DNA from: Bacteroidales bacterium
Lineage (GTDB): Bacteria; Bacteroidota; Bacteroidia; Bacteroidales; UBA932
Direction: 5' to 3'
Length of the DNA: 64,000 nt
NCBI GenBank assembly: GCA_017477245.1
Contig: JAFUWY010000007.1
Location: forward strand, 1 to 64,000
This document shows positions 54,174 through 62,190 of the stretch, piece by piece. Under the pieces are notes generated by a model that worked only from the letters and a program-made list of their open reading frames with translations, made no database searches and was not told the DNA's origin. The translations under genes and the position numbers were made by a program. Within the stretch, counting starts at the first letter, position 1, and each line of letters starts with the position of its first letter.

Positions 54174-57146
54174 TTACTTTTGCATTAAGGTGGCGAGACG
54201 CTCCAGTCTCATCCTGACACTCTCGGCCACGTCGTCCGTGCCGCGCTCCGGCTCGTAGCCGTCGCGGATGCTCTCGAAGGTGGCCTTGGCCTGGTCGTAC
54301 TGTCCGCGCTCGGCGAACGAGTCGCCCAGCACGATGTAGGCGCGTGCCAGCCAGTACGACTGGCCGCCGGCCTTCTGGGCGAAGGCATACACCTCGTCGT
54401 CGACGCCGTCGAACTTGCCCGTGTCGTAGAGGTTCTGGATCACCATGTACTTGGACTCCGCACCCTCGGCCGTGGACGGATCCGCGCTGAGCTGGCGGAA
54501 GAGCGCCAAGGCCTCGTCGCGGCGGGATGTCGCGAGGCTGGACTTGGCCTTGGTGAAGGCCGCCTCCCGCTTCAGCTCGGCGGAGAGGTCCTTCTGGGCC
54601 GTCACGGCGTCAGCCGCGGCGATGGCAGCTTCGTAATCCTTGCTCCGGTATGCCGAACGCATCATGCCCAGGCGGGCGGTCTGTTTGTTGGCATCCATCT
54701 TGGCGGAGGACAGCAGCGCGTCGTAGCCCTTGTAGGCATCCTGGTAGCGCTCCAGCCCGTAGGAGAGGTCGGCATAGCGCAGGCGCGACATCTCGGCGAA
54801 GGAGAAGCCGGAGTCCGCCTTGGCGGCCTCCGCATACGCATCGACGGCCTTCTCCTTCTCGCCGATGGCGTTGTAGGAGTCGGCCAGGTAGAACGTGGCC
54901 TGCGCCCGGTCGGCCGCCGTGGGATAATCCTCGAGGTATTTGCGGAGGGTCGGGATGGCCTGCTGGTAGTTGCCGGCCAGGTAGAGCTGCTCGGCCGTGT
55001 TGAAATACATCTTCTCGCGGTCCGCGTCGCTGCGGCCCTGCGCCAGGGAGTTCCGCTCGACGTACTCGAGGAACTTCTCGGGCTGGCGGCGCGCCTGGTA
55101 GATGGACTCGATGGCCAGCAGCGCCTCCTCGGCGTACTCGCTCTGCGGCATCAGGGAGACCACCTGCTTGTAGCTCTCCAGGGCGGCGTCGTAGTTGGAC
55201 TGGTTGCGCCGGACCATGCCGAGCCCGATCAGGGCCCGGGCCACGTAGGTGTTGTCCTTGGTGGTCTCGCGCAGGCGGGTGAAGGTCCGCGCGGCGTCGT
55301 TGTTGTTGCCCAGGTCCATCTGCGCGCGGCCGAGCTCATAGGTGGCCTCGTCGTAGAGCGGCGCCTCGGGCGAGGCGTCCTCGACGTGCAGCAGGGTCGA
55401 GACCTTGCGGCGCTTGTCGCCGGACAGGCCGTAGGACAGCGCCTGCTGGTAGTACGGATAGATGTCGTCCGCCGCGTAGAACTCGGTCAGGACCTTCTGG
55501 TAGGAGGAGATGGCGGAGCGGTAGTCCCGCCGGCCGAAATCGCAGTCGGCCCGGCGGTTCATCGCGTCCTCGCGGTAGAGTTCCACTCCGGACTCGATGT
55601 ATGTGTCGAACCAGCGGGCGGCGGAGGTGTAGTCGCCTTCCTTGAAATAGCTGTAGCCGATGTTGTACGGGAGGGTCCGGCCCTCCTGCGTGCCGTACAG
55701 GGCGGAGGCGTTGTGGAGTTCGGTGAAGGTCCGCTCCGCTTCCTGGAAGCTGCCCGAGCGGTAGTAGGACTCGGCCAGCCAGTAGCGGGCCAGCTGGTTG
55801 AAGCGGTCGGTCTTGGGTACGTAGTAGGCCGTGGCGCGGAAGAAGGGCACGGCGTCGCGGTAGGAGCCGTTGGAGAAGAGCTGCTCGCCGCGCAGGAAGT
55901 TCGCCTTGGTGTAGTTGCTGCGCATGTCGGGCGTCAGCTCCTCGATGTTGTCATAGGCCTCGACGGCCCCCGCATAGTCCCGGTCGACCAGGGCCGCCAG
56001 GGCCATGTAGCCGTAGATCTGGTCGCCGCGGGCTTTGGTGGACCAGCGGCTGATGTAGCGGGCGAAGCCGGACGTGTCCTTGTTGAGGTCGAAGGCCAGC
56101 TTGGCATAGTTGAAGGCGGCGTCCTCGGTGATGGCCGGATCGAAGTCCACGTCCGAGGCGTCGAAGAAGGACTGCATCGCCGACACCTGGTCGTGCGTGC
56201 GGAGGTAGGCGTTGGCGAGGTGGTAGTTGGCCACCTGCCCGAGGGAGTCGGTGCGGTCGGTCATCTTCGTGAAGTTCTCGATCGCGCCGGCGTAGTCGTC
56301 CACGGAATAGAGCACCGAACCGGCATAGAAGTAGTCCTTGCGGTTCATCTCCTCGCGGGAGAGGTCTTCGTAGTATTCGCGGGCCTTCTCCTTGTCGCCC
56401 TTGACGAGGTAGGACTCGGAGATGATGCGGGCCAGGCGGTCGCGCCGCTCCGCGGGCACGCTTTCGTAGATCCGCACGCCTTCGCGGACCACGAAGTCAT
56501 AGTTCTTCTGGTTGAACTCGCAGTCGACGATGTAGAAGTCCGTCAGCTCCTGGAACCGCGGGTCCGCCGACGCCTTCCAGAAATTGGCTTCCGCCTCGGC
56601 GAAGCGCTTGCTCTCGTAGAGCATCACGCCGGTGAAGTAGCGGGCCGGCGCCGTGTACTCCGACTGCGGCAGGGACTCCTCCAGGGTGAAGAACTGGGAC
56701 GCCTCGGCGTAACGGCCGGTCGCGAAGGCGGAGTAGCCGCACTTGAACACGTATTCGGAGAGTTCCTTGGGATTGAGGCTCTCGGACGAGACGAAGGAGA
56801 ACTCCGTCGCGGCCTGCTGGTACTTGCCGTCGTCGAACAGGATGCGGGCATGCTCGAAATGCAGGGGGCTGCTCAGGCTCGACGAGGGATAGCGCAGCCG
56901 GTAGGCTTCCAGCAGCTCGGGATAGTCCCCGCTGCGCGTCTTCAGCGCGCAAAGCACCGCATATCCGTCGGCCAGGGGATCCCCGGACAGCTCCGCGAAC
57001 AGGATCCGGGCCTGGTCGTACATTCCGTTTTCATAGAGGCGGACCGCCTGGCGGTAGGTCCTGGCGCTGCCGGCCGGCTGAGCCGTCAGGCCCGCAGTGG
57101 AGATCGTGACCGCAAGCAGGGTGGCCACAAGAGATTTCACGCTCAT
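54174..57146 (-). CDS. Large periplasmic TPR-repeat protein
   Basis: A 990-residue secreted protein. Signal peptide MSVKSLVATLLAVTISTAGLTA, then about 20 tetratricopeptide-like repeats through the whole length (clear examples AVRLYENGMYDQARILFAEL, LGDSFAERGQYDQAKATF). Such superhelices act as scaffolds for envelope protein complexes. First gene of the operon with the barrel protein; its -7 box is adjacent to that of divergent ftsE. The particular partner is not known beyond the co-transcribed barrel. Confidence 0.85.
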   Translation of the reverse strand: MSVKSLVATLLAVTISTAGLTAQPAGSARTYRQAVRLYENGMYDQARILFAELSGDPLADGYAVLCALKTRSGDYPELLEAYRLRYPSSSLSSPLHFEHARILFDDGKYQQAATEFSFVSSESLNPKELSEYVFKCGYSAFATGRYAEASQFFTLEESLPQSEYTAPARYFTGVMLYESKRFAEAEANFWKASADPRFQELTDFYIVDCEFNQKNYDFVVREGVRIYESVPAERRDRLARIISESYLVKGDKEKAREYYEDLSREEMNRKDYFYAGSVLYSVDDYAGAIENFTKMTDRTDSLGQVANYHLANAYLRTHDQVSAMQSFFDASDVDFDPAITEDAAFNYAKLAFDLNKDTSGFARYISRWSTKARGDQIYGYMALAALVDRDYAGAVEAYDNIEELTPDMRSNYTKANFLRGEQLFSNGSYRDAVPFFRATAYYVPKTDRFNQLARYWLAESYYRSGSFQEAERTFTELHNASALYGTQEGRTLPYNIGYSYFKEGDYTSAARWFDTYIESGVELYREDAMNRRADCDFGRRDYRSAISSYQKVLTEFYAADDIYPYYQQALSYGLSGDKRRKVSTLLHVEDASPEAPLYDEATYELGRAQMDLGNNNDAARTFTRLRETTKDNTYVARALIGLGMVRRNQSNYDAALESYKQVVSLMPQSEYAEEALLAIESIYQARRQPEKFLEYVERNSLAQGRSDADREKMYFNTAEQLYLAGNYQQAIPTLRKYLEDYPTAADRAQATFYLADSYNAIGEKEKAVDAYAEAAKADSGFSFAEMSRLRYADLSYGLERYQDAYKGYDALLSSAKMDANKQTARLGMMRSAYRSKDYEAAIAAADAVTAQKDLSAELKREAAFTKAKSSLATSRRDEALALFRQLSADPSTAEGAESKYMVIQNLYDTGKFDGVDDEVYAFAQKAGGQSYWLARAYIVLGDSFAERGQYDQAKATFESIRDGYEPERGTDDVAESVRMRLERLATLMQK

Positions 57147-57169
57147 AAATTATTCTGTTTCCAAGTTGA

Positions 57170-57177
57170 CAAATTTA
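57170..57177 (-). promoter_or_regulatory. -7 box (TAAATTTG) of the TPR gene
   Basis: Exact TAnnTTTG on the minus strand, 23 nt before the ATG at 57146; it lies back to back with the ftsE promoter. Confidence 0.55.
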
Positions 57178-57190
57178 CTCATTTTTGCGC

Positions 57191-57198
57191 TATATTTG
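57191..57198 (+). promoter_or_regulatory. -7 box (TATATTTG) of ftsE-nth
   Basis: Exact TAnnTTTG on the plus strand, 33 nt before the ATG at 57232; a TTG lies 22 nt upstream of it (57166-57168). Confidence 0.6.
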
Positions 57199-57231
57199 TA
57201 GGGTTCATCCAATTATTTTTAACCCTTCGGC

Positions 57232-57918
57232 ATGGAAGAAAACAGCACACCGATCATTTCCTTTTCCGGCGCGGATATCCTGGGCGGAGACAGCGTCGTC
57301 GTCTATGGCCTGGACATGCAGGTCTACCCCGGACAGGTCGTCTACATCGTCGGTAAGGTCGGCAGCGGCAAGACCTCCATCTTCCGGACCATCACGGCCG
57401 AGAACCCGCTGGGGCGGGGCGAAGGCCGGGTCTGCGGATACGACCTGACCTCCCTGCGCGCAAAAGACGTGCCCCTGCTGCGCCGCCGGATCGGCGTGGT
57501 CTTCCAGGATTTCCAGCTGCTGATGGACCGCAGCGTGGAGGACAACCTCTCCTTCGTGCTCAGGGCCACCGGCTGGAAGGACACGGCCGCCATCGCCAAG
57601 CGGATCACGGAGGTGCTCGACGCCGTGGGGATGCACACCAAGGCCCACAAGATGCCCCACCAGCTGTCCGGGGGCGAGCAGCAGCGCATCGCCATCGCCC
57701 GCGCCATCCTCAACAGCCCCGAGGTCATCCTCGCGGACGAGCCCACCGGCAACCTCGACGAGGAGACGGCCGAAGGCATCCTCCAGCTGCTGCAGCAGAT
57801 CAACCGCGAGAAGGGTACGGCCATCGTGATGGTCACGCACAACCGCTCCATCTGCACCCGTTATCCGGGCCGCATCTTCGAGACCCGCGACGAGACCTGC
57901 CAGGAGATCGCCCTATGA
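57232..57918 (+). CDS. ftsE: Cell-division ABC transporter ATPase FtsE
   Basis: A 228-residue ABC ATPase. Walker A GKVGSGKT (residues 41-48), Q-loop VFQDFQLL, signature LSGGEQQR, Walker B VILADEP and the switch histidine in VTHN are all present. The Q-loop and DRSVEDNLSF fit FtsE, which with FtsX controls peptidoglycan hydrolases at the septum. No ftsX follows; instead nth overlaps the stop by 4 nt (ATGA). A LolD-like role is an alternative. Confidence 0.82.
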   Translation: MEENSTPIISFSGADILGGDSVVVYGLDMQVYPGQVVYIVGKVGSGKTSIFRTITAENPLGRGEGRVCGYDLTSLRAKDVPLLRRRIGVVFQDFQLLMDRSVEDNLSFVLRATGWKDTAAIAKRITEVLDAVGMHTKAHKMPHQLSGGEQQRIAIARAILNSPEVILADEPTGNLDEETAEGILQLLQQINREKGTAIVMVTHNRSICTRYPGRIFETRDETCQEIAL

Positions 57919-58547
57919 CCCTGAAGCAGCGCTACGAGGGCATCCTCGGCTATTTCCGGGACAACGTCCCCATCGCGGAGTCGGAGCTACACTTCGCCTC
58001 CCCCTACCAGCTGCTGGTGGCTACGATCCTCTCGGCCCAGTGTACCGACAAGCGGGTCAACCTGACCACGCCCGCCCTCTTCTCCGCCTACCCCACCCCG
58101 CAGGCCCTCGCCGAAGCCTCCTTCGACGACGTGCTGGAGCTCATCCGCTCCATCTCCTACCCCAACAGCAAGGCCCGCCACCTGATCGGGATGGCGCAGA
58201 AGCTGCTCGCGGACTTCGGCGGGGAGGTCCCCTCGGACATCGACGCGCTGATGAGCCTGCCCGGCGTGGGCCGCAAGACGGCCAACGTCGTCGCCTCCAT
58301 CACCTGGCGGCAGCCCGTGATCGCCGTGGACACGCACGTCTTCCGCGTCTCGCGGCGCCTGGGGCTCTCGCGCGGCACGACGCCCCGCGCGGTCGAGCTC
58401 GACCTCGAGAAGCACATCCCGGAGGATCTCCGCCCCATCGCCCACCACTGGCTGATCCTGCACGGCCGCTACATTTGCACCGCCCAGAAACCAAAATGCG
58501 CGAGCTGTCCGCTCGCGCAATGGTGTAAGGATTTCGCTTCGCGCTGA
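57915..58547 (+). CDS. nth: Endonuclease III
   Basis: A 210-residue DNA glycosylase/AP lyase that removes oxidised pyrimidines. Helix-hairpin-helix LPGVGRKTANVV carries catalytic Lys121, and Asp139 lies in VDTHVFRV. The [4Fe-4S] site is Cys188-x6-Cys195-x2-Cys198-x5-Cys204. Length is standard. Translationally coupled to ftsE by an ATGA overlap and convergent with the next gene (1 nt between stops). Confidence 0.96.
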   Translation: MTLKQRYEGILGYFRDNVPIAESELHFASPYQLLVATILSAQCTDKRVNLTTPALFSAYPTPQALAEASFDDVLELIRSISYPNSKARHLIGMAQKLLADFGGEVPSDIDALMSLPGVGRKTANVVASITWRQPVIAVDTHVFRVSRRLGLSRGTTPRAVELDLEKHIPEDLRPIAHHWLILHGRYICTAQKPKCASCPLAQWCKDFASR

Positions 58548-58548
58548 C

Positions 58549-59016
58549 CTATTTCTTGAACAGGCCGCCGAGGATGGAGGTGGCGGCGCCGAGGATGCCG
58601 GAGCCCGCGCTCTTCTTCTGGCCGCCGCCGGTCAGGGTCAGGATGATGTCGTTGAGGTCGACATCGCCGTCGCCGTCGCGGTCCTGGATGATGCCGGACA
58701 GGCCGCCCATCACCTTTGGAATGATGCCGGTCAGGACGGAGCCGAGGGCTGCGCCGACGCCGAGTTTCTTCAGGACGTTGTTGTTGAAGAGGTTGCCCGC
58801 CAGGGCCGTCACCGGGCTGGCAGCAGCCTGGGTCTTGCCGGTCAGCAGGTTCTTGATGAGGTCCACGCCACCCGGCTGGGTGGCCGTCTGGGTGAGGCTC
58901 CCGAGCACGGAAGAGGAGAGTCCGTTGAGAACCTGGTTCTGGATGTCAGACGGGATCTGGACACCGCCGGCAGCGGACTTGACTGCCTGGGAGATAAGAT
59001 CGGAGATGGATGCCAT
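58549..59016 (-). CDS. DUF937-like protein with an EF-hand-type calcium loop
   Basis: A 155-residue protein rich in Gly, Ala and Leu: MASISDLISQAVKSAAGG, then hydrophobic helices (KLGVGAALGSVLTGIIPKVMGG), the acidic loop DRDGDGDVDLNDI (dockerin/EF-hand type) and ILGGLFKK at the end. Similar small Bacteroidetes proteins are of unknown function. No signal peptide. It follows the phosphoglucomutase gene by 20 nt and is probably co-transcribed with it. Confidence 0.75.
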   Translation of the reverse strand: MASISDLISQAVKSAAGGVQIPSDIQNQVLNGLSSSVLGSLTQTATQPGGVDLIKNLLTGKTQAAASPVTALAGNLFNNNVLKKLGVGAALGSVLTGIIPKVMGGLSGIIQDRDGDGDVDLNDIILTLTGGGQKKSAGSGILGAATSILGGLFKK

Positions 59017-59036
59017 AATATTGGTTTTTTAGAAGG

Positions 59037-60701
59037 TTAATTGCAGAACTGCTTCTTGAGCGCCGCGATCTTCTCGTCCGCATCCGCGCCCTTGGCGCCG
59101 AAATAGAACTTGATCTTGGGCTCGGTGCCGGACGGACGCACGGACACGACATCGCCCGCCTCGTCGAAATATTGCAGCACGTTGGAGGACGGCTGGCCGG
59201 TCAGGCCGGGCTGCAGGTAGTCCACTACCTTGGTCACGGGCGAGCCGGCGAGCTCCTTGGGCGGGTTGGCGCGCAGGTCCACCATCATCTGCTGGATCTC
59301 GCGGGCGCCGGAGATACCCTTGCGGACCACGGACACGAGGCCTTCCTTGCGGTAGCCGTACTCGCGGTAGATCCGCTGCATGAGCTGGTACAGGGACAGG
59401 CCCTGCTCGGCGGCCCAGGCGGCGCACTCGGCCACCATCATCGCGGCCACCTGCGCATCCTTGTCGCGGACGAACTCGCCGACGTTGAAGCCGTAGCTCT
59501 CCTCGCCGCCGCAGATGAATTCGCCACCCTCCGCCTCCTGGCGCTTGACCACGTCGGCGATGTACTTGAAGCCCGTCAGGACGTTGTACACCGGGACGTT
59601 GAAGCTCTTGCAGATGTCGGTGATGAGCTCGGTGGTGACGATGGTCTTGACGACATACTTGCCCTCGCCCAGCTTGTGGAGGTCGTTCCAGCGGCTGAGG
59701 ATGTAGTAGGTCAGCATCGCGGCCGTCTGGTTGCCGTTGAAGAGGACCATCTTGCCGTCGTTGTCGCGCACGGCGATGCCGAGGCGGTCGGCGTCGGGGT
59801 CGGACCCCATGACGATGTCGGCGCCCGTCTCGTCGGCCTTCTCGAGGGCCATCTTGAGGGCGGCCGGCTCCTCGGGATTCGGGGAGATGACGGTCGGGAA
59901 ATTGCCGTCGGAGATGTCCTGGTCAGGCACGTGGATGATATTCTTGAAGCCCTTGCGGCGCAGGATCTCCGGGATCATGCGCACGCCGCAGCCGTGCAGC
60001 GGGGTGTAGACGATCTTGAGGTCGCCGTGCTTCTCGCAGAGCTCCGGGCTGAGGCTCAGGGACAGCAGGTCGCGCAGGTAGCACTCGTCCACCTCGGCGC
60101 CCATCGCCTCGATGCCGCCGCAGCGCAGGCCGGCCTCGAACTTGACCATCGACGGGTCTGTGATCTTGGCCACCTCGGCCACGATCTCCTTGTCCACCGG
60201 GGAGGTCACCTGTCCGCCGTCGGACCAGCTGACCTTGTAGCCGTTGTATTCCTTGGGGTTGTGGGAGGCGGTGATCATCACGCCGGCCACGGCGCCCTTG
60301 AGGCGCACGGCGTAGCTCATCTCGGGCGTCGGGCGGATGTTGTCGAAAATGTAGACATGGATGCCGTTGGCGGAGAGGACGTCGGCGGTGATGCGGGCGA
60401 ACTCCTTGCTGTTGTTGCGCGAGTCGTAGGAGATGCAGGCCTTGGGGTCGTCTCCTTCGTAGTGCGAGAGGATATAGTTGGCGAGGCCCTGGGTGGCCAT
60501 GCCGACCGTGTAGCGGTTCATGCGGTTGGTCCCCACGCCCATGATGCCGCGCAGGCCGCCGGTCCCGAACTCGAGGTTCTTGTAGAACGCGTCCTCGAAT
60601 CCGGCGGGGTCGTTGTTGCGGAGCTGGATGATCTTGATCTTGGTCTCCTGGTCGAAGTCGCCGTCAAGCCACTGCTGGGCTTTGAGTTCAAATTCTTTCA
60701 T
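59037..60701 (-). CDS. Phosphoglucomutase/phosphomannomutase (alpha-D-phosphohexomutase)
   Basis: A 554-residue enzyme that moves phosphate between C6 and C1 of a hexose. Motifs: FGTGGLRGIMG, phosphoserine loop TASHNPKEYNGYK, metal loop GSDPDADRLG, sugar loop GGEESYGF and phosphate loop RPSGTEPKIKFY. The long form with the N-terminal LRNNDPAGFEDAF extension is the PGM2-like phosphoglucomutase type. Promoter with a leader of about 35 nt; the DUF937-like gene follows. Confidence 0.93.
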   Translation of the reverse strand: MKEFELKAQQWLDGDFDQETKIKIIQLRNNDPAGFEDAFYKNLEFGTGGLRGIMGVGTNRMNRYTVGMATQGLANYILSHYEGDDPKACISYDSRNNSKEFARITADVLSANGIHVYIFDNIRPTPEMSYAVRLKGAVAGVMITASHNPKEYNGYKVSWSDGGQVTSPVDKEIVAEVAKITDPSMVKFEAGLRCGGIEAMGAEVDECYLRDLLSLSLSPELCEKHGDLKIVYTPLHGCGVRMIPEILRRKGFKNIIHVPDQDISDGNFPTVISPNPEEPAALKMALEKADETGADIVMGSDPDADRLGIAVRDNDGKMVLFNGNQTAAMLTYYILSRWNDLHKLGEGKYVVKTIVTTELITDICKSFNVPVYNVLTGFKYIADVVKRQEAEGGEFICGGEESYGFNVGEFVRDKDAQVAAMMVAECAAWAAEQGLSLYQLMQRIYREYGYRKEGLVSVVRKGISGAREIQQMMVDLRANPPKELAGSPVTKVVDYLQPGLTGQPSSNVLQYFDEAGDVVSVRPSGTEPKIKFYFGAKGADADEKIAALKKQFCN

Positions 60702-60743
60702 CGCTGGTTATGTTTTATTGTTATCGTGTGCGTACAAATCAGT

Positions 60744-60751
60744 CAAATATA
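60744..60751 (-). promoter_or_regulatory. -7 box (TATATTTG) of the phosphoglucomutase gene
   Basis: Exact TAnnTTTG on the minus strand, 42 nt before the ATG at 60701. Confidence 0.55.
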
Positions 60752-60772
60752 AGAAAAAATCCGGGAATGTGT

Positions 60773-60780
60773 TATTTTTG
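60773..60780 (+). promoter_or_regulatory. -7 box (TATTTTTG) of the methyltransferase gene
   Basis: Exact TAnnTTTG ending 5 nt before the ATG at 60786, again predicting a near-leaderless mRNA. Confidence 0.6.
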
Positions 60781-60785
60781 TCCTG

Positions 60786-62117
60786 ATGAAACGGAGTTTT
60801 GCGGATATTTTGCAAGGTTTGGACGATGGCCGGGCGCGGAAAGTCGCCCGGAAACTCCCTTCCTGGGCCGCCGTGGACGCGGAGATCCCTTCCGCCCTCT
60901 CCCTGGAGCAATGTTCGTCCGAGGCCACGGCCCGCTACAAGGCGGACCTTGCCGGGCGAAGATCGACCATCCTCGACCTGACCGGGGGGCTGGGGGTGGA
61001 TAGCTGGGCGTTCTCGCAGGTGGCGGGGAAGGTGGTGTATTTCGAGCGGAGCGAGGAGCTGGCTGCGGCGGCGGTGCGCAATTTCGCGCGCCTGGGCGCC
61101 GGCCCCATCGAAGTGCGCTGCGAGACCGTCACGCCGGAGACGGAGCTGCCGGAGGCGGACCTGATCTATGCCGATCCGGCGCGCCGCGACGCCGCCGGGC
61201 GCAAGGTCTTCCTGCTCGAGGACTGCACCCCGGACATCCTCACCCTGCTCCCGCAGATGCTCCGCAAGGCTCCCGCCGTGCTGCTCAAGCTCTCCCCCAT
61301 GGCCGACCTCGCAATGCTCGCCGGCCGCCTCTCCCCCTTCCTGCGCGAGATCCATGTCGTGGAATCAGAAGGTGAAGTAAAGGAGTTGTTGTGTCTGCTG
61401 GGCAGGGAGCCCGCCAGCCTGGAGCCGGAAATCGCCGTCATCCGACTCGACACCCTCCAGCCCGGGGCCGGTGACGCAGAGGCTTTCCGCTTCCGCCCGC
61501 AGCAGGAGCGCGAGGCCGTCCCGGCATACGCCGATGCCGTCCGGCCCGGCGACACCCTGCTGGTCCCGTCCCCCGCCCTGCTCAAGGCCGGGGCCTTCAA
61601 CCACCCCTGCGCACGCTGGGGGCTGCGCAAACTCGCCCCTTCCACCCATCTCTATCTGTTCCCCTCCCTGCCAGGGGCAAAAACGGGCCCCAGCGCCCCC
61701 GGCAACCCAATTTCTCCGCTGCCAGGGGCAAATACGCCCCCTTGCGCCCCCGGCAACCCAACTTCTCCGCTGCCAGGGGCGAAAACGCCCCCCTGCGCCC
61801 CCGGCAACCCAATTTCTCCGTTGCCAGGGGCAAAAACAGGCCCCAGCGCCCCCGGCGGGTTACCGGCAGAGGCCTCAGCATGGTTCAAGACCTACGGAAT
61901 CCGGGAGGTACTGCCTTTCGGGAACGCCTCGTTCAAGGAACTGAAGCGCCGCTACCCCCGCGCGGAGGTCACGGCCCGCAACCTCCCGCTCTCCAGCGAG
62001 GAGCTCCGCAAGAAAATGGGCATCTCCCCGGGAGGAGACGCCCACATCTTCGCATGCAGGATCGCTGACGGCTCTCCCCTTCTGCTTGTCTGTCGCCCCG
62101 CGGCATCCGGAGCGTAG
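60786..62117 (+). CDS. THUMP-like SAM-dependent methyltransferase with in-frame hairpin repeats
   Basis: A 443-residue protein. Residues about 60-240 are a class I methyltransferase: DLTGGLGVDSWAF (SAM loop), VVYFERSEELAAAA, and IYADPARRD (catalytic DPxR). The C-terminal part, AWFKTYGIREVLPFGNASF followed by ARNLPLSSEELRKKMGI, is a THUMP-like domain. Between them, residues about 295-358 are a low-complexity insert of LPGAKTGPSAPG-type units encoded by the 51-bp repeat array (61669-61856). Relatives have no such insert at this site. The target is unknown, possibly RNA. Own promoter directly before the ATG. Confidence 0.85.
   Translation: MKRSFADILQGLDDGRARKVARKLPSWAAVDAEIPSALSLEQCSSEATARYKADLAGRRSTILDLTGGLGVDSWAFSQVAGKVVYFERSEELAAAAVRNFARLGAGPIEVRCETVTPETELPEADLIYADPARRDAAGRKVFLLEDCTPDILTLLPQMLRKAPAVLLKLSPMADLAMLAGRLSPFLREIHVVESEGEVKELLCLLGREPASLEPEIAVIRLDTLQPGAGDAEAFRFRPQQEREAVPAYADAVRPGDTLLVPSPALLKAGAFNHPCARWGLRKLAPSTHLYLFPSLPGAKTGPSAPGNPISPLPGANTPPCAPGNPTSPLPGAKTPPCAPGNPISPLPGAKTGPSAPGGLPAEASAWFKTYGIREVLPFGNASFKELKRRYPRAEVTARNLPLSSEELRKKMGISPGGDAHIFACRIADGSPLLLVCRPAASGA
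61669..61856. repeat. 51-bp hairpin tandem repeat array, 4 hairpins, inside a coding gene
   Basis: Four hairpin cores at an exact 51-bp period (61671, 61722, 61773, 61824), three linkers between them. Each core is TGCCAGGGGC, a 16-nt centre (for example AAAAACGGGCCCCAGC), and GCCCCCGGCA; the linker is 15 nt (ACCCAATTTCTCCGC type). The period equals 17 codons, so the reading frame is kept and each unit reads LPGAxxGPSAPGNPxSP. The core has the same 10-16-10 layout and near-identical arms as the intergenic array at 15482-15771, but the linker differs. Confidence 0.9.
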
Positions 62118-62132
62118 CGACTCAGGGGAGCT

Positions 62133-62152
62133 CGAGGGGGAACGCCCCCTCG
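62133..62152. terminator. GC hairpin downstream of the methyltransferase gene
   Basis: An 8-bp perfect stem CGAGGGGG/CCCCCTCG with loop AACG, 16 nt after the methyltransferase stop. No T tract follows, so it may stabilise the 3' end rather than terminate. Confidence 0.45.
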
Positions 62153-62164
62153 ATCATCAACCAT

Positions 62165-62190
62165 GGTTGTTGGACCTCAGTCCAACAACC
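62165..62190. terminator. 11-bp hairpin spanning the stop codon of the DPP-IV gene
   Basis: A perfect 11-bp stem (GGTTGTTGGAC/GTCCAACAACC) with a 4-nt loop. The minus-strand stop codon at 62177-62179 is in the loop, so the last codons (LLD) are part of the stem. It lies between convergent genes and may serve both as a transcript end. Confidence 0.45.
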
